DNA of 64,000 bases, taken from NCBI GenBank assembly GCA_019321725.1, contig CM033107.1, positions 23,179,445-23,243,444 of the forward strand, in the 5' to 3' direction. Source of the DNA: Paulownia fortunei (Eukaryota; Streptophyta; Magnoliopsida; Lamiales; Paulowniaceae). Shown here one piece after another: positions 49,004-61,186 of this stretch; within the stretch, counting starts at the first letter, position 1, and the number at the start of each line of letters is the position of its first letter. The notes under the pieces were generated by a model. That model searched no databases and was not told where the DNA came from. It saw nothing but the letters and a program-made list of their open reading frames with translations. A program made the translations under genes and the position numbers.

Positions 49004-51767
49004 ACCAACTACAGAGCAGTTCAAAATTCAGCAAAAAATAAATACCACAATTCACGATATCTTACATGCATTTGACATTTAAAGCTTTGAATAAAAGAAG
49101 AAAAAGAAAGCAGTAAATATGAGTGCACAAAAGACAGTGTCTTCTCTTTTGATTTCTGTGTCCAAAACAAACTTGGGGTAGATCTTACATTTTTCACAAT
49201 TACCTCGGCCAAAACAAGTGAGAACCTTCAAATAAATTTCAATTACAAGACACACCACATCAAAATGAGTGGAGAGTTACAGAAAGTTTTGCAGAACTTA
49301 CATGCACCCATACTTGACCCAGTACAATGTCGATAAGATATATGATTACATACTAGAAGAAACTACACGCCACCATCTTACTTGACGTATATCAAGTAAT
49401 TTCACACAATTACTTTACTCAAAAGATTTTTGAAAATCCCATACATGTAGCTCACTGACAGGCTACAGCCAACTCCATGGTAAAGTCCCAGAAAATTCAA
49501 AAGAGTCAACAATTAACCAATCATACAGTTACTTAAGACAAACGAAAAATGCAAAAAAATATAACTCAGTAAACACAGACTAAAAGCAATTACTTAACAC
49601 AGGATATATCCATACTTACAACAATGGAACTCAGATTTCTCATGCTTAAAAATTGCAATGTCTTAAAACACTTGGTTTTGCTTTTTAATTAAGTTTTTTT
49701 CTGATGCAGAGCTCTCATATGCAGTCAAGACTTGAAAATGGATATGCATGTTAACCCGCATAATAAACCACCTGAAAAGATGTCCGATATTTTGACTGAA
49801 ATTGAGAGAGAACTCCCTAATTGGCTAAGAGACTACCCATCAAAAGTTGGTCAAAGTATAAAAAGAGAAAACAGGATGTTCGGATGGAGCAGAAAGATCT
49901 ACGCTTTGTTTGATCTGTATCATTAAGGAGAAAGAAAACAATAAAATGTGACATCATTCAAGCATCATGTTGTCACATAGAGGAATCTTGTGCATTTAAG
50001 GAGGCATTACTAGTTTCAAAAACGAGATTTTAAGCAGCATAAGTCATCAAATAATAATCCCTCACCTCTAATGTTCGAAGTCCCCAGGTAAAGCGGCGGT
50101 GTGTGGGGTTTGCCGCTTTTGAATCCCATCCACGGTACTCATACAAACTTGTGGATGTATAAACGCATCGAGGAACTTTCTGGAATGACGATTCAAGAGG
50201 AACATTTCCACAGGTAACAACCTTCAAAAAGTCAAAACCCTAACTTGTTAGGACAGCGCACAGGTTTGGGATTCAACAACTACATAGAATCAACAAAACT
50301 CCAAGAATGTTACACAAGGAATTTATTAAGAGGCAAATTCAGGAAAATAATTATCTTCACGATGCTACAAGAATTAAATCATCACAGACCAATTATCACC
50401 AGAATGCGTATATGTTTGACCTAATATTCTCTTTCTTAATAGTTAACGGGATGCTACAGTATTTCAATTAGTTCAGTCAGATTATGAACAAAATCATCTC
50501 ATCATAGAATATTAGGCAGTCGCATAATTGGGTTCCCCGCTTTAAAACAGTGTAATTCAACATAAATTTGGAAATTTTTGGAAGAACAGAAATTTTAGCC
50601 TTGACTCCAAAGGTTCCATGAACCTATTGCAATTGCACGCATATATAATATTTCTAGATTGAATTCAAAAAAGCATGTTAGCTTTTGTTGTTGATCAGGA
50701 GACCTGTGATTTGGAATTTCAAAAAAGGCTGCACAAAAGAAGCACGATTTATATTCTTAGATTTTTAAAGTTAGGACTTAGTAGCCCTCAATTTTGTTTG
50801 CAGGTGGAGTACGTGGAAGGGGAGTTTTGAAGAACGTGAATTGGGGATGTGAAAAATGAACCTTAAAGTCAGAATATATTATAGATGAACATACCCCAGA
50901 AACTTTGACAAATTGGCCATCTTTTGCAGTTCGTAACTCAGCATCTGGATAGCTAGCTATAAAACCAGTAATAGCTCTTCTTCCCCAACAAGTATTCCAG
51001 GTAAATACAGTAGCCACTGCAGCAAAAAGTATAACAACGACAACAAGAAGAATGGGGTTGCGAACAGCTCCAAGGATGAAACCACCAGCAATAAATCCCA
51101 TGACAAAGAGAAGAATGATGGCCCAAAGAATTGGCTTTGGGAAGCTCTTGCGGAATGAATATTCATCATCCTGGCTAAGGTGGGTAACAGCCTGGTTATT
51201 AACTGTAGAAGCATTATGCAGTTTCATCGAGCCTGTAGACTCCAAAGGACCAGACGCCTTCCGAGGAGCCCCTGATGAATTCAGGGGTCCCGATGTAATA
51301 GGTCCAGATGTAATGAGGCCAGTAGTTGGGAGAACTGGAGGAAGAGGACCAGAATTTTGGCGAGAAATGGCAGTTCCGCCTCCCTGAGGACCAGAAGATT
51401 TTTTCAATGGTTCACCATGTTTGTTAAGTGGACCAGAATTTGTCTTCTTCAATGAAGCTGATCCAGGAACACCACCAGCTGAAACCGAGCCACGACTCAC
51501 AGAATTCAATTGGCCCGAGTGAGAAGGCGCACCACCGAAAGAACCTGTCCTCGAGGGAGCATTGTTTATGGGACCTGATTTTCGAGACCTGGAGCCATCC
51601 ATAGGGATATCAAACATTTTACCAAGTTCTCCAGACTTTTTGATATCACCACCAGTATAAGGCATGGCAACTGAGCTCATAGTTGGAGTCTTCTCTTTCG
51701 GCTGCTCAGGCCTGCCTGATACGTAAAGGCCATTACTCAACTGATGAGAGGGAAATCGAGAACCCAT
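48039..51767 (-). CDS. At1g16860-type membrane protein of unknown function, 477 aa
   Basis: Four coding exons: 50895-51767, 50066-50221, 48695-48906, 48039-48231 (1434 nt, phases close). The N-terminal 200 residues are Ser/Gly/Pro-rich and contain a repeated SGP(L/I) motif: KSGPIN, NSGPLN, TSGPITSGPL, ASGPLE. Two adjacent hydrophobic segments follow (about residues 212-233 and 237-257, with FVMGFIAGGFILGA and LLVVVVILFAAVA). The C-terminal half is a folded domain (VVTCGNVPLESSF, YEYRGWDSK, TPYVDESVVVDINP, EFTRWLGERNL) with conserved Cys residues, such as GCQWSKC near the end. Length and ends match the Arabidopsis 'uncharacterized membrane protein At1g16860' family (about 474 aa). The biochemical role is unknown. 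The start MGSRFPSHQL is the family start. A 5' UTR intron lies upstream. Confidence 0.92.
48966..48999. repeat. CT microsatellite
   Basis: About 17 CT units lie in the intron just upstream (transcript sense) of the exon at 48695-48906. On the transcribed strand this is a GA tract. Confidence 0.95.
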
Positions 51768-53250
51768 ATCGCAGGATTAATTCTCCAAAGAAGCCAAGAG
51801 ACCCAAGTAATGAACGGATATACAACAACAGCCACTAATGAGGACAATCTAAACTATGGTACTCAGAAGATCAACCAAGCGCGCCCAGTTCCACCAAATA
51901 CTAAACCTAGGAGACAACAAAATCAACGCATTAAAATGTGAATGCGACAGAATTGAATGTCAAAGCATCTGTCATAAAAAGATTCATTTTCAGACCACAT
52001 AAAGTAAAGCTCAAAAAAGTCCATAAAACTCCACAACAAAGACCATCTGCTGTGCTACTTACTGCATCAGAAGTATCCTTCTGAACAGCCATTAAATTCC
52101 TTACTTTTATGATGAATGTCTGGATATCACTCTAGCAATAAAACCACAGAAAAGAAAGCCCCGGCACAGATGCATCAAAGATTTATCAAATAATTGGCCA
52201 TCCAAAGAGATTTCAACAATTTGAAGAATAAATCTCAAAATGAGCTGTCAATTAGTACTTAAGACGTGTGAAATTAAAACTGCTTCTCAACAGAGTAAGT
52301 AACAAAACTCATCACTGACGATCAAATTTCATCCAAAAATGCAAGACAACCAATGATGTCATTCACTGTATGGTTTACAATTTGTGTTGGAAATACTTAA
52401 ATTTAGTACCTCAGAGGAAAACACTACCGTCTAAACCCCAGATCTGAGACTGACTCCGATCATAAATACAGTGAATAAAATCCAAAAAGAACCTAAAAAT
52501 TCCATAACCCTGCATTGAAATTTTCAGCAGAAAGAATCCCATTCACGAAACTTCATATGCATAAGAAAATCGAGCTCACATTATCTAGTACAAAAGAGAA
52601 CTTCACAGATCCAAGAAGAAAGAAAAGGAAGCCAAAATACCAAATCACTCATATACGAAAACGTGAGAGATCAAAACCCAAAGCAGACATTGATGTTTTG
52701 AGAAGAAAAAAGAAAGATCCCTTTTTGGGGGAAAGAAAATCCCAGAAATTAAGACGATCCAGAAATAAAAGTTACAAACTGCCATCTACTAAAATCAAGA
52801 ATCCAAGAAAATCTCAAACCCATGTGACAAATCAGGCAAGTGAGAGAACCCACATTTCCATTTTGACCAAGATTCAGTAAAATGAGGGAGATCACAAAAC
52901 CTACAGAAAATGAATAGCACCAAAAAAACACCAAAAAAAAAAAAGAAAAAGAGGAATGTGTGTCGGATAAGTAGAGAAGCATACCTGAAGAGCAGAGTGG
53001 GGTGGGTATGCCAAGAAATGGAGGCATGGGGGATCAGAGCTGGGGGGATTGCAGAGGAAATGGAGAAGAAAAGGTGGGTGATATGAGATATATTTGCAAG
53101 AAATGAGCGACAGAAGAACCAAAAAAAAAGTGTGAAACTGAAAACACACACTTCACCTTCCTGCTTTCTGCTCTTCTATCAGTTTTCTACTGCTGCTAGA
53201 GTTGTAAAATGACCTTGTTGACCTTCCATCTGACATATATTATCCATTTC
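51768..53250 (-). other. 5' UTR, 5' UTR intron and promoter side of the At1g16860-like gene
   Basis: An acceptor after a T-rich tract (TTCTTTGGAG) at 51783 lies 15 nt upstream of the start codon, and a donor CTTCAG/GTATGC lies at 52984. They imply a 1.2-kb 5' UTR intron (51783-52984) and a leader exon upward of 52985. The plus-strand open frame at 52515-52880 lies antisense to this intron and is A-rich and Lys/Arg-rich; I regard it as chance. Confidence 0.65.
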
Positions 53251-54848
53251 TGCCCTGGAATTTCTTTATGAGAGTATATTCGACTTGTATTTTAGTAGTG
53301 AATAAATTCGAATAAAAAAAACTTTTTTCTTTTTTTAACTCTTTTTGGGATGCAAAACATGATTAGAAGTTTGTTTTAACAATTTTAGGGGAAAAGCATT
53401 CTTAGATATTAATTTTTTTAAACCCTTTTAATTGAAAAAAAATATTTTTTTATTTGTCCATGCCTAGAATAGAATAGCAAATATGCAATTAACTTATAGT
53501 GTGTAGGTTTTGAATCTCGTAAATTTGTCCACTTGTTTTGTTTAAATTAGTTCATTTACGTTGATTCTCAAATCAAAGATAAAATTAGATTTTTATTTAC
53601 AATATTTTTAAAATTTTTAAGTTTAAAATCTTAAAAATTTATTATATTCATCACCGTAAGCATTTTGAAATTAGATTAGAGTATGAAAACCACATTTTAT
53701 AAATATTTTCATTGTAAAAAAAAAAGAAGAAGAAGAAAAAAGTAGATGAGTGCAACTAGGTATTCACTTTTTACAAGTTTTTATATAATCTAATACTAAT
53801 AATTCTTAATGATCGGACTTATAAATGTTGAGATTTTAGGTTTAAGTTTTGATGATAATTGTAATATTGTCTAATGGGCTTTGTTATATAGTTATTCTTC
53901 GTGCCGAATTATTTTACATTCAATGTATTAAAAATTTATTCAATATCTACTGGATTGTTTATCTAAAAAATACACAGCTTTCTATGTAAGTAAGATTTAA
54001 GAGTAATTAATATTTTGATGTTCTTGACTCGGTAATTAATTATGTAATAAAGACAGAAAATATACTATTTTTCAGTTGGCCGTCACAACAAAACCAGCAT
54101 TGTCAAGCATAAAAGTATAAGTATTTGTACGAAGTTGGTATCTCATTATTTATTGCAATTAATGATTATTGATGGATGCATTAAATTAATAATTGATCTA
54201 GTTATATAATCATCTCTTTATCTCAAAAAATAAAATAATAATTTTTTTTATTGGTGCACTAAAGTCTAAAATTATTTACATTTACTTCTTCTCCGAAGTA
54301 TTGTTATTATACTTGTTATGCATATTTTTTTAAGAGATTGGAATAATTGGGTTGGATTCACTAACAATCAATTAAATTATTATATTAAAATATACTAGAT
54401 CCACATAAAATATAAATATACCCCCCATATAATCTAACAATTGTGGGTTACAACCAAATTCGAATAAATTTCCATATCTTGACCAAATTAAATACTTGTT
54501 GCTGTACAAATCGAGTATTATTATTTTATTTTATTTTTACCATAATTAGGCCCTTAATACAGAAAAGGATGTTAATCAGATTAACATTGTTAGTCTTCAC
54601 AAATCACAATCATAAAAATCAAGAATATCAATGCAGCCCTTTAAGAATATTGTATGATTTTGAACACCCTGTAATAGAATCAAATGTTGCTGGCTATGAC
54701 TAATTTGTACCTCAGGCTCAGAGTATATACATGCATACAGCATGGATCTTGAATGACTTGCCTGATTAACAATTTACCTTTTTCATAGAAGAAAAAGCAA
54801 ACTCCACCATCTTTATTTTACTATTCCATTTTTTCCTCGCGATGCAAA

Positions 54849-54882
<34 letters not shown>
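54849..54882. repeat. AAT microsatellite
   Basis: About eleven AAT units, uninterrupted. Confidence 0.95.
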
Positions 54883-54883
<1 letters not shown>

Positions 54884-55270
54884 AGTTTTTATTTTGTACC
54901 AATAACTTGAAATTTTAAATTTAGTTATATGGAACTATAGCTATTTTCGTTTTCCTGGGGCATTATTATTTATTAGAACATGCAGTGGGAATTTTGTTGT
55001 AAAATGTATTATGTTGAGAGATATCTCTATGGTCTAGTGAAATAGTGAAGACTCACACAATTATTATTTGTTTAAATATTTGCTGAAATTATTAACCCTT
55101 AAATAGTACCCTTTGTAGCATCCTTAATAGCCCTTAATTGTACCATGTGGTCCCTTATGTGAATAAAAACATTTTTTTGTTTGGATCTAGGATTTTGCTC
55201 ATAAAAATACTAAAAAAAGGATTTTCTCACTTCAAATGACACGACTTTGTATTTTATGTTTTAATAACTT

Positions 55271-55487
55271 TCCCTTTTCCTTTACTTTTCATTACTAAAA
55301 TCCAACTTCAAAACATATCATGGTATAAATTGCATAGAAACTCCAAAAATAGGAATATTAATAAGGCGGATCTCGAGTTTTTTTTCTTTTCTTTTCATTA
55401 TTAAAATTCAATATCAAAACATATCCTTGTAGAAATTGCATAGGAACTCCAAAAATAGGGATATAAATGGGGCGAGTTTGGGACAGA
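55271..55487. repeat. Imperfect tandem duplication, about 105-bp units
   Basis: Both units contain 'cttttcatta.taaaat.caa.tcaaaacatat', then 'aaattgcata.gaactccaaaaatagg.atat.aat..ggcg'. The first spans about 55271-55378 and the second about 55385-55487. The second runs directly into a MITE-like segment. Confidence 0.75.
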
Positions 55488-55861
55488 TTTGATTGAATCC
55501 GAAACTCACCCCATCAATAAAAATATAAACTTAACACCCGCCCTGCCCGGGCCCAAACCCAAACCCAATTGATTTAACCCATCAAACCTTCTAGTTATTT
55601 TATTTTCGAAAGAAATCAAATAAAAAAATAATTAAAAAATAAATAATTATTCAAATGTATAATAAAATAGTAGAGAACGAAAAAATAAGGGTGGGATAGA
55701 ACAAAAAAGTTAAACATATAAAATCTTAATTTATTTATACACTTTACAGGGGAGGTTCCTTTTGGATCTGTTACCCGCCCTAAACTCGACAGGTCTAAAA
55801 AAATAAATCCCGTTACCCGTCTTATTATCTGTTTATTCAAATCATTTTTACCGCCTCTAAT
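55456..55861. mobile_element. Decayed MITE-like (possibly hAT-type) segment
   Basis: The left end reads tagggatataaatggggcga. The right end, on the opposite strand, reads ttagaggcggtaaaaatga, a rough inverted partner. Inside are runs of GGCG, CCCGCCC and GGGTTTGGG-like motifs, frequent in plant non-autonomous hAT-like repeats. No target-site duplication could be fixed, so both limits are approximate. Confidence 0.35.
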
Positions 55862-57524
55862 TTTACAAAAATGTACCATACCATAAATATTATATTGTCG
55901 CAAAAATTTGCAAAATTTCATTTTCATTTTATTGATAAAAAATAGCAATTGAAGGTAATATTTCAGTTTATCATCGCTTGCTAAAATTGTATTTTAGGTA
56001 ATTTTTGATGACTTGAAGTCTCAGTATTCTATAATTTTAAGGTTTTGGGTACAACATCCCCTAAAAGAATGAGTAGTTAATTGTATAGTCACAAATTCTG
56101 TTTGGTTCTACTAATAATTGTGACTTCGTCAAATGATTATTCATTATAACAAATTAGCTATTGGTATAATTATGTAATGATTAATTGTACTTTAAAAAAA
56201 AAAAAGAAGATGTCTCTGCCCTTCTGTTTTTGTAAGGTAAGAGAGTACTATCAATCAGACTCAGCAAAAATCCAGTACATCAAATTACTAATTACAGAAG
56301 ATTTAATCTTATATATGGTTTATCAAAACTGGGACCTTGCTTTTCTGTTAAGATATTCATTCTTAATTTTGGAACTTTCTTGAGTTTGTGGTTGTGCTTC
56401 TTAAATTTAGTTCTTTCTGGACATAGTTAATTCAGAAGTTTGTCAAGTTAAAGAGAAAGAGACATAGATAAATAAGACGCTATTCTTGTACATAGTTATA
56501 TTGACATATAGACCTCCGTCATTGGCAGGGAGTTTAAAAAAAAAATAAAAAATTAATAAATCACCGTATGTGAATATTTGTATACGATGGTGATGGTGGA
56601 GTGTTCCGGTTCGATTAAGATTAATTTTTTTTATGTATTTGATTGAATGATGGATTTATGTTTGTTCAAGAATAAATTGTTAGAGGCGACAGGGGTAGTC
56701 TCACAAAATCGATCAAGTCAAACGAGCAAGAGAATATAGAGATGACTGAAAACAGTAAATTTTGTAATGAATTGAACCTACCTTCAAGAAAATAAATGAC
56801 ATATTTGTAGATATTCAAATAAAATTTATATTTTCTTGCGATGGTAGAGTGTATGAGCTAATACAGTCTATCTTATCTTTGAATCTATTGTATCGATTGA
56901 GCTTTTTAAATTATTGAACTCATAATATTGTTAAGTCCGTCAATATATAAAGTAAAAGCAGATAACATAAATACCCATTTTTTATTCTCTTTTCTTTTTT
57001 TTTTTTGTAAATTTCTTAACATAAATTTTGTAATTTCATCCAAAAGATCTAGTTAAGATTTTATTTATATAATTGAAAACTTAGATTAAATTTAAATAAA
57101 CAAAATACTTTTACCCACTCAATAATATGTGTTTTAATTCGATTATCTTAAACTTGCTTTAATAAATCTTATTTATAAATATGTAGTTTCCCATGTCTTG
57201 GCAAGAGATAAAACTAATTTATAACAATAATACCTTGAGCTAATCCTTTTTCAACAAAAAATACAAAAAACAACAAAAATGTTAGCCTTATTTACACAAA
57301 ACAATTAATATAAGAAACCTAAGTTAAACTATTGTTCCTGTGAACAATGTCGCGCACTAGCTACCTGATCCAAAAAGTATTAAACTCACGGAGTTAACGA
57401 ATTCCTTACATAATTGATATCAACGGGAGTAAACGAATTCCTTACATAATTGATTAAATTTTTCGCCCGTAACAAATATGGGACGAGAGTGTTAATAAAC
57501 CTCGACAAATCAAATGAGAAATGT

Positions 57525-57735
57525 GTTCCTCTTGGAATGGTCAAGTAGTGTTGGATAGAAATTTAAGAGCGAATGTGTCAAGTTCGAATTCCCTACATTA
57601 TTCAATTTTTGTCCGTCACACCGAACTTATGTAGTGTGGTTTATCCTTCCATGTGATTTGCGGATTATTAAACGAAAGCGATATTTATCCATTACACACT
57701 TTTGTGGTTTCATGTGGTATAAAAAAAATGAGAAA
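57525..57735 (+). mobile_element. SINE-like, tRNA-derived segment
   Basis: A box-A-like element (tggtcaagtag, 57538-57548) and a box-B-like element (agttcgaattcc, 57581-57592) are spaced as in Pol III promoters of tRNAs and tRNA-derived SINEs. No cloverleaf folds here that I can see, so it is not a functional tRNA gene. A short A-rich tract (ataaaaaaaatgag) near 57720-57735 could be the tail. Confidence 0.4.
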
Positions 57736-60700
57736 GGAAAAACTTGTTAAATCACACTTATGTATAAAGTCACAACTTGATAAGTGCATTAGAGTGGACC
57801 ATAGAATTATTTGAAATAAAATGATATTTTTGTTAGGAACATTACATGTGGGAGTTATGCCCCTTGAGTTAATTTATTGTAATTATATGGACCATGACCA
57901 CTAAAATTGAGCAAATCTTATTAGAGTTCAACAAAAATACCCACTGTCATCCACCTTCCACCCTCTACCTCTTACATTTGTCAATGTCTTTGAAAAATTG
58001 AGTAGGTTCTTTGAAAATTGGGTTTGGAAGAATTAGATGTGTATATTTAATATGTGGATAATTATTTATTTTTATAATAGTTAATTGTCAATAGTGAGGA
58101 TTTATAAATTATTGACTGATGTTAAGATTATTGATTTATTATTCATTTATATATGATGTAGTGATGTACTAGATCTTCCCATACAATAAATAACCTTATG
58201 AACTGTGAATAAAATACAGTAGAAGAAAATTGCCTCCGGTAATTCTACCATGATGCTAACTCAATTACGAGGTTGTCAAGTCGAAACACCAATTGTCAAC
58301 TTTCTTGATTTTTTTTAATTTTTAAAATTAAAATTATACCATAAACCAATAAATCTCAAGTAAATACTCGCATTTTGGTGTGATCATTATTTAAAAATAT
58401 TTAGATAAATTATCATACAAATTATCATATATAAATTGACGATTCACTTGAATAAGACATATAGTGGGCCATTATTAGGAATAACAAATTTAGAAAGAAA
58501 TCGTGGACTTGAGCCCACCTGCCGAGCACTAATTTGGTCAACTCAACAAACATTCCACAGCCAATTTGAAGCTAATGAAAATAGACAAGCATTCATTTAT
58601 TCGTAGATCTCACACAAAACCCTTGAAATGACAAAAATGTCCCAAAAAGAGAGAGAAATTCCCTGATATTTTCTTATTGGTGGATAATGCCAAAACAAGA
58701 TTTTAAAAAAATATATATTAAAAACAGCACATCTCAAAAAAGATTAATCTTATCTTCTTCAACTTGCCACTATAAGTAATGAGTCACATCAAATTAAGAA
58801 GCTCCAAATATAAAATTCCATTTGTATTAATGTTTCTAATATAATCAGGCAATTCTATTAAATTGAATATTTCTTTTTTTTTTTTCCCCTTTGAAGATGT
58901 CCACAAATTATGTCGCATTTCATAACATGATAATTTTCTTTACAGAAGTAACATATTATTTAAAATAATAATATAACATCAATAATTTTTAAAATTTAAA
59001 TATAAAATAACACTAAATTATTATTATTTTTTTCCTGTAAAGTATATTTCACATGTGAATATTCATTTAAAGTTTGAGGGAATGGCATAGAGAGGACAAT
59101 ATTCAGTTGGGAAGGTGGGGGGTACATTTTCAGTGTTACTAATGTTGTTGTTGAGTTGGCATCATATTTTGTCAGAAATATTATCTCCTTCATTCATTAA
59201 CCAATTATTACAAGTTAGTTACCGTGGAGTCTCTGTCAACGCGATTGAGATGCTTCACCTCTCACACCAAATATTATGTCCACTACTTGGATGAATAGTG
59301 TTTGTTGCTTCTGACATTACATTTGTATGTATATTTGTTTAGTGTAGTATTTTTTTCTTTAAATATTTTATTATTTATATTACGATACGTTTATCTTTCA
59401 TTTATGTGCCGAGTGTATTGTATATTTAATATAATATGGATGTTACCTATTCCTCCGTTTAAAACTTTTGATACAAAGAGGTTGGGTGGTAAAAAATTCT
59501 TATCCCTAAAATTGAAGGGCTATTAGTGGATCGAGAGCTACATACCCAATCCACTGTAAATTTACTATCACCCACTTCACTAAACAATATGGAAGATTTT
59601 TCAAATCAAAGAAATGAAAAAAAGAAAAGAAAAAAAGATTTTTTCCCCCTTACTAGTTTAAAGTCTGAATCTTTTTAAGTGAGAATCCTTTTAAACTAGA
59701 TCTCTCCCACTCCTTAATTCAAGAAAAAAATTTATATCCCACTTTATTTTTAAAATGTTACACTCGATTGATAATACATCGAGTGTATGAATAATAAGTA
59801 CTCTCATTATTTATAAAAGGAGACACTTATTCATTATTTAAATATCTAATATATATTATATCGGGTATGACATGGGTGTCGACATCCCATCCTTTCACAA
59901 GGATTGCCCAAAAAATGAGTGTTCCTTTATGCCTCTGTCTCACACACACATATACAATAAGCTTTATATAATTGTAGTAGATTGATTTGATGAAACTATT
60001 AACATGATACTGTAGTATTAGTTTATGAATGAGTTACCTCTATGACTAAATTATTGTAGTGGTAGGATCAATATATACACTATATCCATAGCTTATCCAA
60101 ATATCTGACAACGATAAAAAAATTTATTATACATGTTATGTATGGTTACTTTCCCATATCCTTTTCTTTATTAGAAAAAGATTAACTCGAAGAATGGATG
60201 TATCACAACAATGTTTTATAGGTTGTGACGATACATAATGCCACATCATAAAATTACTAATTTATTTATCTAAAAGAAATAGAAAAAACAGGTGTATGCA
60301 TCCCTCAATAGAAAATTGTATGATAAGTTGCATTCTCGTCTATTAATGGCCATAAAATCGTAGAGGGGTGGATGGTACATGGATGGATTAAATCAGTTAC
60401 ACATCCAAAAGGAAAAATATGTAATCATTTAATGCAGAAACAGTTGCTAGATGAAGGTGCTGTGACATGTGTTGGACAAATGGGCCTGGAATTTCAGACT
60501 CAAGATAAAGTTAAGGGCTTGGGCTTAGCCCAACCGAACTCGTGGAGCAGAGTTACGGGTTATCTCAATTTCCATCTATGAATTAAATATGTAAAAAGAA
60601 AATGTGTTTTGCAAGAATTGCCCCATTTGTTGCTTGGCTGAATCTTTAGAATTTGAAAATGGTCCTATGCTAAATCTGGACAATCCACTTTGTCACAAAT

Positions 60701-60745
60701 AGTATAATTATTGAACAAAAATATTTTTAAAAATCAATTGAGTGA

Positions 60746-60767
60746 AATATATATATATATATATATT
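60746..60767. repeat. AT microsatellite
   Basis: About ten AT units in AT-rich intergenic DNA. Confidence 0.9.
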
Positions 60768-60937
60768 AAAAAAGCACATTCCCCTTTATTTACTGTAATT
60801 TTCATTTAGATTTACTCTGCAGCAAAAACATGGAAAATTTATAATATATTATCATCAGTTATGCGACGCTCAAAACTTTTTCCAATTCGTATGATTGTAG
60901 CTTGAATTTTTTACTTGGGGTTGAAAATAATGTTGCT

Positions 60938-61186
60938 AGACTCGGTAGGGTTTTATCCTAGCCAAGCCCATATCCAACCCATGGGTAACAGGTCCATACC
61001 CATACTCAGATCCAACAAGACCCTACTTAAAAATCCGGGTCCAATCATATGTACCTGACTGGTGGACCCGATGGGTCTCCAGTCGGATTGGGCAGAGTTG
61101 AGTATAACTCTACCATTATGGATATTTTTGGGTATGGACCTAGATACGGTATATAACCCTACCCCTACCCATCGACAGGCCTAATT
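60938..61186. mobile_element. Fold-back, MITE-like segment
   Basis: The arm aggtccatacccat near 60989-61003 is matched in inverse orientation by tttgggtatggacct near 61127-61142, and outer parts (gtagggtttta... and ...ataaccctac) also pair roughly. The GC-richer, GGGTA/CCCAT-rich content stands out from its surroundings and resembles common plant non-autonomous DNA transposons. Exact ends are uncertain. Confidence 0.4.

Noticed and set aside
52515..52880. Plus-strand 121-codon Lys/Arg-rich open frame
   Set aside because: It is antisense to the 5' UTR intron of the At1g16860-like gene, very A-rich and of low complexity, with no motif.
57525..57735. A functional tRNA gene
   Set aside because: The A and B boxes are present, but I cannot fold acceptor, anticodon and D arms, so a SINE-like origin is more likely.
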